In this document: positions 59,245 to 64,000 of the stretch, in pieces
Position numbering within the stretch: the first letter of the stretch is position 1
Layout of the letters: every line of letters starts with the position of its first letter
Assembly: GCF_001742285.1 (NCBI RefSeq)
Contig: NZ_MIEK01000045.1
Coordinates: 1-64,000, forward strand
Length of the DNA stretch: 64,000 nt
Direction of reading: 5' to 3'
From: Enterococcus rivorum
GTDB taxonomy: Bacteria > Bacillota > Bacilli > Lactobacillales > Enterococcaceae
Translations under genes and position numbers: made by a program
The notes under the pieces: generated by a model
Database searches by the model: none
Told to the model about the DNA's origin: nothing
The model's input: the letters and a program-made list of their open reading frames with translations, nothing else

Positions 59245-59460
59245 GCTTTTGCCGCCAGCTATCATGCCCCATGCCATGGAGGCTCGTTGTCACAAGCAAT
59301 CGGAACAAGGAACTCAATCAGGACACCTTATAAATTTTGTCAAAAATAAGTGTTGCCATTCCATTGTTAATCTTAATATAAAAAGTAACTACACTCTAAA
59401 AATATATAAAATCTCTCAAAATAATCGTTACAATAAGCCGGAAAGGAATGAATTATAAAA

Positions 59461-60246
59461 ATGAAGAGAGCATTTAAGTTAGAGAAAGTATTTATTAAAC
59501 AGTATCTGAAGCAGTTAATGGAGTATAAAGGAGATTTTTTAGTTGGAGTAATTGGAATGTTTTTAACACAAGGATTGAATCTTCTTTTTTTAAACATAAT
59601 TTTTAAAAGTATTCCAACACTTAATGGTTGGACATTGAAACAGATTGCTTTTATTTATGGTTTTTCATTAATACCTAAAGGGCTAGATCATCTTTTTTTT
59701 GATAACTTGTGGTCTGTAGGACAGCAATTTATAAAGACTGGTGAATTTGATAAATATTTGATAAGGCCAATAAATCCCTTATTACATGTTTTAATTGAAA
59801 AATTTTGTATAGATGCTTTTGGAGAATTAATAATAGGAATATCTCTGCTGGCTATAACCACTAGCTATATTTCTTGGTCAGCAGTAAAATTTTGTCTCTT
59901 TTTAATAACTATTCCATTTACTACAATAATTTATACGAGCTTAAAAGTTATAGCAGCAAGCATGGCTTTTCGCTATAAACAGGCAGGCAGTGTTATGTAT
60001 ATTTTTTACATGATTAATGACTTTTCTAAATACCCGGTTTCCATTTATAACAATTCGATAAAATTTATAATAACTTTTGTGATTCCTTTTGCATTTGCAG
60101 GCTATTATCCAGCAAGTTTTTTTTTAACTAATGAAAATATTTTATTTAATATTGGAGGAGTAATTATTATTTCATTAACTCTTCTGGGTATAGCTTTAAT
60201 TTTCTGGAAAAAAGGGATACTAAAGTATGAATCAACGGGTTCATAA
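59461..60246 (+). CDS. ABC-2 family permease 2 (COG3694-like)
   Basis: 261 residues with six membrane segments; YLKQLMEYKGDFLVGVIGMF and GEFDKYLIRPINPLLHVL are characteristic of the COG3694 half-permease. It completes the exporter with the ATPase at 55938 and permease 1. ATG follows GGAAAGGA. Now separated from its partners by the IS remnant, so it may rely on a new promoter. Confidence 0.85.
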   Translation: MKRAFKLEKVFIKQYLKQLMEYKGDFLVGVIGMFLTQGLNLLFLNIIFKSIPTLNGWTLKQIAFIYGFSLIPKGLDHLFFDNLWSVGQQFIKTGEFDKYLIRPINPLLHVLIEKFCIDAFGELIIGISLLAITTSYISWSAVKFCLFLITIPFTTIIYTSLKVIAASMAFRYKQAGSVMYIFYMINDFSKYPVSIYNNSIKFIITFVIPFAFAGYYPASFFLTNENILFNIGGVIIISLTLLGIALIFWKKGILKYESTGS

Positions 60247-60542
60247 AAAATGATAAAGCAACTAACACTTGTAGGCAGGGGTAATAAGAATTATAAGTAT
60301 TAGATTACAAATTGTCATTTTGAAAATCTATGTCCGAATATAGAAAGAGGAAGACATTCTTATATTAATAATTTATCTAATTATATTTATGTACTGGGTG
60401 TATACTATTAGATATATATAGTTTTCAAAAGTGGCTAGAAAGAATTGAATAGTGAACAATTGTCAATATATATTTGTCTATTGATATGATGAAAGAGTGT
60501 GCTGGTGTGTTCAACTGAAAAATAATTATATATTATTACCAT
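60247..60542. other. Boundary spacer
   Basis: AT-rich, no gene. It marks the change from the biosynthetic cluster to plasmid-like genes. Confidence 0.4.
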
Positions 60543-60544
60543 GA

Positions 60545-60580
60545 GAGTCAATTGCTTCGGTGCAATTGGCTCTTTTTTTT
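60545..60580 (+). terminator. Hairpin with T tract upstream of DUF960 gene
   Basis: GAGTCAATTGC, loop TTCGGT, GCAATTGGCTC and eight T residues. Either a terminator or an attenuator for the following operon. Confidence 0.75.
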
Positions 60581-60613
60581 GTTGCCAAAAATAAGGAAGG
60601 AGGAATGAAAACA

Positions 60614-60934
60614 ATGTTTGAAAAAAACGACAATCGCTATCTAACAAAAGGAGTCAATGAACAACTACCAAAAGAAATTCAAGTCTATTGTTGGCAGTTG
60701 ATTGATGAAAAAAGGAAAGAAGCAGAAATAACATTGGATTACCTACAAATTTTTGAGTTTAACCGAGACGATCAGCGCCAAGCCATTGAAGTGATTCATC
60801 GACAAGAGGAGCCGTTTTTTATCCAGTATCATGAATACAAAATCATAGAGCCATTAGCGGATTTTCAAGTGACTAAGCTTTGGGTAATCGATGATGGCAC
60901 CAATCAGACCATGTTGCTACCAGAGGAATATTGA
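60614..60934 (+). CDS. DUF960 family protein
   Basis: 106 residues: FEKNDNRYLTKGVNEQLPKEIQ at the start and TKLWVIDDGTNQTMLLPEEY at the end, as in DUF960 proteins carried on enterococcal plasmids and conjugative elements. ATG 60614 is 10 bases from GGAGG; the upstream ATG 60605 is too close. Function unknown. Confidence 0.75.
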   Translation: MFEKNDNRYLTKGVNEQLPKEIQVYCWQLIDEKRKEAEITLDYLQIFEFNRDDQRQAIEVIHRQEEPFFIQYHEYKIIEPLADFQVTKLWVIDDGTNQTMLLPEEY

Positions 60935-60984
60935 GAGACTTTCACTAGAAAAAATAACAATTAAGAAGGGCGGAGAAGTGTACT

Positions 60985-61443
60985 ATGGCAGGCAATCAAA
61001 CTAAGAAAAGAGTATCCATTGTTCAAGTTGAGTTAGTAAAAGAAAGTAGTTTTTTGTACAAAAGCCGTTTTTGTTCCTCACCAGAATCAGCTTATGAATT
61101 GTTTGCGCCATTTGTTGAGAAGAAGGATCGGGAACACCTCGTCGTGGCAGGATTGAATACCAAAGCAGAACCTACTATCATTCATGTCGCTCATATTGGT
61201 ACGGTGAATCAATCCATTGCGATGCCTAGAGAAATACTAAAACCATTACTTCTATCCAATAGCGTTGCCTGCATCGTTTGTCATAATCATCCCAGTGGCA
61301 ATGTAGAACCATCAGAAACGGATATTGCTTTCACAAGAAAACTGAATGAGGCCTGTGAACTATTAAACATTACACTACAAGATCATCTCATTATTGGCAG
61401 TAATGGCGACTACTATTCATTTCGTTCAGAAGGCTATTTGTAA
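60985..61443 (+). CDS. RadC-like JAB-domain protein
   Basis: 152 residues. MPN+/JAB metal motif CHNHPSGNVEPSETD with upstream Glu in the REHLVV region. The short plasmid/ICE type lacking the N-terminal HhH domain of chromosomal RadC. Role uncertain. Confidence 0.85.
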   Translation: MAGNQTKKRVSIVQVELVKESSFLYKSRFCSSPESAYELFAPFVEKKDREHLVVAGLNTKAEPTIIHVAHIGTVNQSIAMPREILKPLLLSNSVACIVCHNHPSGNVEPSETDIAFTRKLNEACELLNITLQDHLIIGSNGDYYSFRSEGYL

Positions 61444-61487
61444 GGTTTGAAAAATAAAAAGTAAGGAAGAGAAAGGAAGGAACATTC

Positions 61488-61790
61488 ATGTGTAGAATAA
61501 ATCAAGCCATTCAATTATTAATGGAGCAACAGAATATTAAAACAGAAGCAGATGATTTGGGCCAAGAATCTGTATTATTCATGAAGGAAGAGCTGGACGA
61601 AGAAACATTGCCTAAAAAAGCTAAAGAGAAGTTACCTACTATAGTAATGTCCCATACCTTTTTTTATTTAGACAATCAAGGAGTTGATTATATTGTGTAT
61701 TTTTTAGCTGAAGGGACAACTAATCAACCTGTTCTTTGTGGCATTTTAAAAGAAGGTGAATTGGTCTATTCCAAATGGTTGAATGCATGA
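61488..61790 (+). CDS. Hypothetical protein
   Basis: 100 residues, acidic, ending in a compact beta-like segment (VDYIVYFLAEGTTNQPVLCGILKEGELVYSKW). ATG follows AGAAAGGAAGGA. No family recognised. Confidence 0.6.
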   Translation: MCRINQAIQLLMEQQNIKTEADDLGQESVLFMKEELDEETLPKKAKEKLPTIVMSHTFFYLDNQGVDYIVYFLAEGTTNQPVLCGILKEGELVYSKWLNA

Positions 61791-61867
61791 CACCAGAAGT
61801 AAGAAAATTGATCCTATTATGTTTAACTCAAATTATTAACACACTAGAAAAGCTAGAAGGGAAGTGA
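61787..61867 (+). CDS. Microprotein (26 residues)
   Basis: MTPEVRKLILLCLTQIINTL then a charged end. Start overlaps the previous stop (ATGA), suggesting coupled translation. Amphipathic helix likely. Confidence 0.4.
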   Translation: MTPEVRKLILLCLTQIINTLEKLEGK

Positions 61868-61871
61868 GCTC

Positions 61872-61949
61872 ATGTCATTTTTTATACGCGTATTGGTTAT
61901 GGTCACAACAACGATTATTACTGAATGGCTTCAATGGTCGGCAGTTTAG
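61872..61949 (+). CDS. Microprotein (25 residues), hydrophobic
   Basis: MSFFIRVLVMVTTTIITEWL and a short tail. One membrane helix possible. GGGAAGTGA ribosome site overlaps the end of the previous ORF. Confidence 0.4.
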   Translation: MSFFIRVLVMVTTTIITEWLQWSAV

Positions 61950-61964
61950 AAAGGAAGAAGCGAA

Positions 61965-62534
61965 ATGATAAACAAACAATTAATCACAATCAAAAGTGAG
62001 GCTTGGTCAGACGAAACCAACACCCACCGTTATGTGTTACGAAGAGAATGGTTCGAAGGTACTGAGGACAAAAAAGGGAATTTAGCAGCCGTCGTGACGA
62101 TACGACCAAGTAGTACGAGCCCATACACAGAAGATTTAACCATGATGTTAATTGAAAAAAATGTCCGTCAGCTAGGCTTTTCAGGTTTCATTGCGGTGAA
62201 TCTTTTCTCTTCTATAGAAGCCAAAGATCGAGCTTCCTTTTTGAAAGGAATGGATAAACAATCATTAGAAGTGTTCACGACTGTATTATCGGAGAAGCGA
62301 ATTAGTCAAATTATTTTTGCCGTGGGCTCAATTGTTAAGACGAACTCGGTAGCGATGGATCAAACGAAAAGATGTTATAACTTGTTAACACCTAAACAAA
62401 AGAAACTGACAAAAGTGCTGGTCAATTCAACGGGTGCTATTGCTCATCCTTTGAGTGTTTATGCTAGGAAAAAATGGTTACTTGGAAAAACAGAATGTCT
62501 ATTCTCAAAAGCTGGAGATTTGGCTAAAAAATAG
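61965..62534 (+). CDS. DUF1643 family protein
   Basis: 189 residues: RYVLRREWFEG near the start, TIRPSSTSPYTEDLTMMLIEKNVRQLGFSGFIAVNLF (core), and the late HPL segment, the DUF1643 pattern found on mobile elements and phages. ATG behind GAAAGGAAGAAG. Function unknown. Confidence 0.75.
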   Translation: MINKQLITIKSEAWSDETNTHRYVLRREWFEGTEDKKGNLAAVVTIRPSSTSPYTEDLTMMLIEKNVRQLGFSGFIAVNLFSSIEAKDRASFLKGMDKQSLEVFTTVLSEKRISQIIFAVGSIVKTNSVAMDQTKRCYNLLTPKQKKLTKVLVNSTGAIAHPLSVYARKKWLLGKTECLFSKAGDLAKK

Positions 62535-62639
62535 TTGTGTGAAAAAACATGTGATTTCACGTGTATTACGCATTATCAATACCAAGGCTAGTGTGATATT
62601 TTCTAATTACCATGAGGTGAGAATTGGGGGGAGAAGAAA

Positions 62640-62933
62640 ATGGCAATTGATACGGACTGTTTAGCAAGCTCTTATCAAAGCGTATTAGATTTCTTTAAAG
62701 AGGAGGAAATTAGTCCAGAAGTACTATCTACATTTCATTATATTTTTAAAGGACAACAAATATCATATCCGATGAAATTGTATGATAAGCATCTTGTAGC
62801 AGAAAAAATTAGAGAGAAGTTTGATCAGGGGAAGGAGGTAGATATTCGGGAGTTTACAACGACTTATGGTTTTTCAACAAGATGGGTTCAAGGTGTCATT
62901 AAGGAAATGATGAAGGAGAGTGTAAGTGAATGA
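62640..62933 (+). CDS. Hypothetical protein
   Basis: 97 residues, helical and charged, with a possible helix-turn-helix near the end (DIREFTTTYGFSTRWVQGVIKEM). GGGGGGAGAAG precedes the ATG. Its stop overlaps the next gene (ATGA). Not recognised. Confidence 0.55.
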   Translation: MAIDTDCLASSYQSVLDFFKEEEISPEVLSTFHYIFKGQQISYPMKLYDKHLVAEKIREKFDQGKEVDIREFTTTYGFSTRWVQGVIKEMMKESVSE

Positions 62934-63238
62934 TAAAGTTTGTGGTTATAGTAGCGGTCATTTTTGGTGTTTATAAACTAATTCAATGGGCAAGAGAAAA
63001 TACCAATTTGAATTTATCTGATAAAAATGTCTTTATTATAGTAGGTGTAGCTTTTTTAGCATTAATAAAATGGGCCTATAGTCGAGAATCTAAACCAACA
63101 AAGTTGGCTCAGTCTTGGCAAAGGACGTATCAATGCACAAAATGCAATCGAACCACGACGACTATTTTTAATCCAGCAGAAACAGAAAAAACAACTTGTT
63201 ATGCTGGTGGAAGTCATCGTTGGCAAAGAATTGAATAA
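62930..63238 (+). CDS. Membrane protein with zinc-ribbon-like C-terminus
   Basis: 102 residues: two membrane segments (FVVIVAVIFGVYKLI and VFIIVGVAFLALIKW) then CTKCNRTTTTIFNPAETEKT with a later Cys and His, a treble-cleft-like pattern. Coupled to the preceding gene. Function unknown. Confidence 0.55.
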   Translation: MIKFVVIVAVIFGVYKLIQWARENTNLNLSDKNVFIIVGVAFLALIKWAYSRESKPTKLAQSWQRTYQCTKCNRTTTTIFNPAETEKTTCYAGGSHRWQRIE

Positions 63239-63645
63239 CAAAGGCCTATTTTGAGGGACTAATAGTCTTATTGTCATAAATAAAAAAAGCAATTAAAAGA
63301 AGCAAGGGAACCGATAATAGTTTTCTTGTTTCTTTTTCATTACATAAGATGAGAGTCTCTTTTTTTCCTGTTTATTGTAAGAGGAACTGTTTTTGAAAAA
63401 ATGGGATTTTTGGGAGTCTCCTTCATTTGGCAACCAGTCAGCGTTTTGAAAAGAGTATGATTCCCAACAGCCCATTTCTATTTTGGGTTGTTGGGAGAAA
63501 TAAGGAGTGCAGAATGTTTTTAAAGCAACAGCTTGAAAGAAGTCCCAAAACGCCCAAAAATAAAAATAGAGAATGACAATATTTTGCTTACATATTCCAT
63601 GGTATACTTTATTAAAGAAAATGTTCGTCAGAAAGGAAACGGAAA
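63239..63645. other. Gene-free spacer
   Basis: No supported gene. A -10-like TATACT near 63603 lies 40 bases before the partial gene at the window edge. Confidence 0.4.
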
Positions 63646-64000
63646 ATGAAAAACTTTCCTATTTATACTTATGGCAATCGTAGTTTGAATCACTTGTTTG
63701 ACGTAACTGAATACAGTACAAAAGCTGCTTATAAAAAAAACAGGGAGGCCTACGTTGATAGTCTGAATTTAGTACTACTTTCTATACAAAGAACTGGAAA
63801 AAAGAATAGGCAAGAATATCTCATCGTTTTTCCTCACTTGTGTACCATTGTAGAAAATGTTGCAGTTGATCCAACAACGGGTTATAAAATATGGATTAAT
63901 AAAACTATTGAGGGGAAGATAACTAGTGAGTTTAATGTAAATATTTGTCCAAACGATACTGAAAATAATTTAAACGAATATGAGACCTTGCTTCTATTGC
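63646..64000 (+). CDS. Hypothetical protein, cut by window end
   Basis: Begins MKNFPIYTYGNRSLNHLFDV after GAAAGGAAAC and remains open for 118 codons to the end of the window. Contains QEYLIVFPHLCTIVENV and GYKIWINKTIEGKI. No family recognised. Confidence 0.6.
   Translation, partial: MKNFPIYTYGNRSLNHLFDVTEYSTKAAYKKNREAYVDSLNLVLLSIQRTGKKNRQEYLIVFPHLCTIVENVAVDPTTGYKIWINKTIEGKITSEFNVNICPNDTENNLNEYETLLLL

Larger units (their letters stand above)
58100..59327 (+). mobile_element. Decayed IS3-family insertion sequence
   Basis: OrfA and OrfB remnants plus a right end reading outward TGTCCTGATTGAGTTCC (ends near 59325). No left inverted repeat found, so the element is truncated. It lies between the two ABC-2 permease genes. 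Confidence 0.75.

Noticed and set aside
62455-62664. 69-residue frame overlapping the DUF1643 gene end and the next gene start
   Set aside because: Overlaps two better-supported genes in another frame and has no ribosome site.

Overview
The window comes from a low-GC Gram-positive chromosome, most likely an Enterococcus or a close relative. The evidence is the block cysE-cysS-mrnC-rlmB-rae1-sigma factor-veg-ispE, adcA/adcCB, purR-glmU and prs, plus a pepA-thioredoxin-usp-ytpR block and htrA-rlmH. Strong AAGGAGG-type ribosome sites, a Zur box, a cre site, Mga- and Rgg-type regulators and an AA10 chitin monooxygenase fit the same group. All naming is by reading; no database search was run.

Layout. 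1-12.6 kb is housekeeping: cysteine and tRNA/rRNA maturation genes, a SigH-like sigma factor, Veg, IspE, zinc uptake, PurR and GlmU. 12.6-22.4 kb is an accessory insert between glmU and prs: an FtsEX-like ABC pair, a beta-glucoside PTS with its 6-phospho-beta-glucosidase, and a large wall-anchored double nucleotidase. 22.8-34.8 kb holds prs, an Ig/sortase-like surface protein, a modular chitin LPMO flanked by two Mga-like regulators (one frameshifted), and a GH65 phosphorylase. 35.1-38 kb is pepA-trx-usp-ytpR behind a structured leader. 38.3-42.5 kb is an Rgg regulator divergent from an uncalled 21-residue hydrophobic peptide, a hyaluronan-synthase-like transferase, a nucleotide-sugar dehydrogenase and a small secreted protein. 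42.6-45 kb is htrA and rlmH, separated by a cluster of DnaA boxes.

45.7-60.2 kb is the most unusual part: a very AT-rich one-directional operon that looks like an undescribed biosynthetic cluster. It encodes an actinobacterial/archaeal-type myo-inositol-phosphate synthase, an archaeal-type S-adenosylmethionine synthetase, an HPr-kinase-like ATPase, two APH-fold kinases, a nucleotidyltransferase, a HAD and a PHP phosphatase, an acyl carrier protein, a SerRS-like amino acid:carrier-protein ligase, a BtrH-like putative acyltransferase and an ABC-2 exporter. My reading is that a phosphorylated cyclitol is built, decorated with an amino acid delivered on the carrier protein, and exported. A decayed IS3-family element splits the exporter genes. 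From 60.5 kb onward the genes are plasmid/ICE-like (DUF960, RadC, DUF1643 and microproteins), so the accessory block probably abuts an integrated mobile element.

Dispersed non-coding repeats sit inside what would otherwise be tight operons (adcA/adcCB and the PTS/glucosidase pair) and upstream of the DnaA-box cluster.
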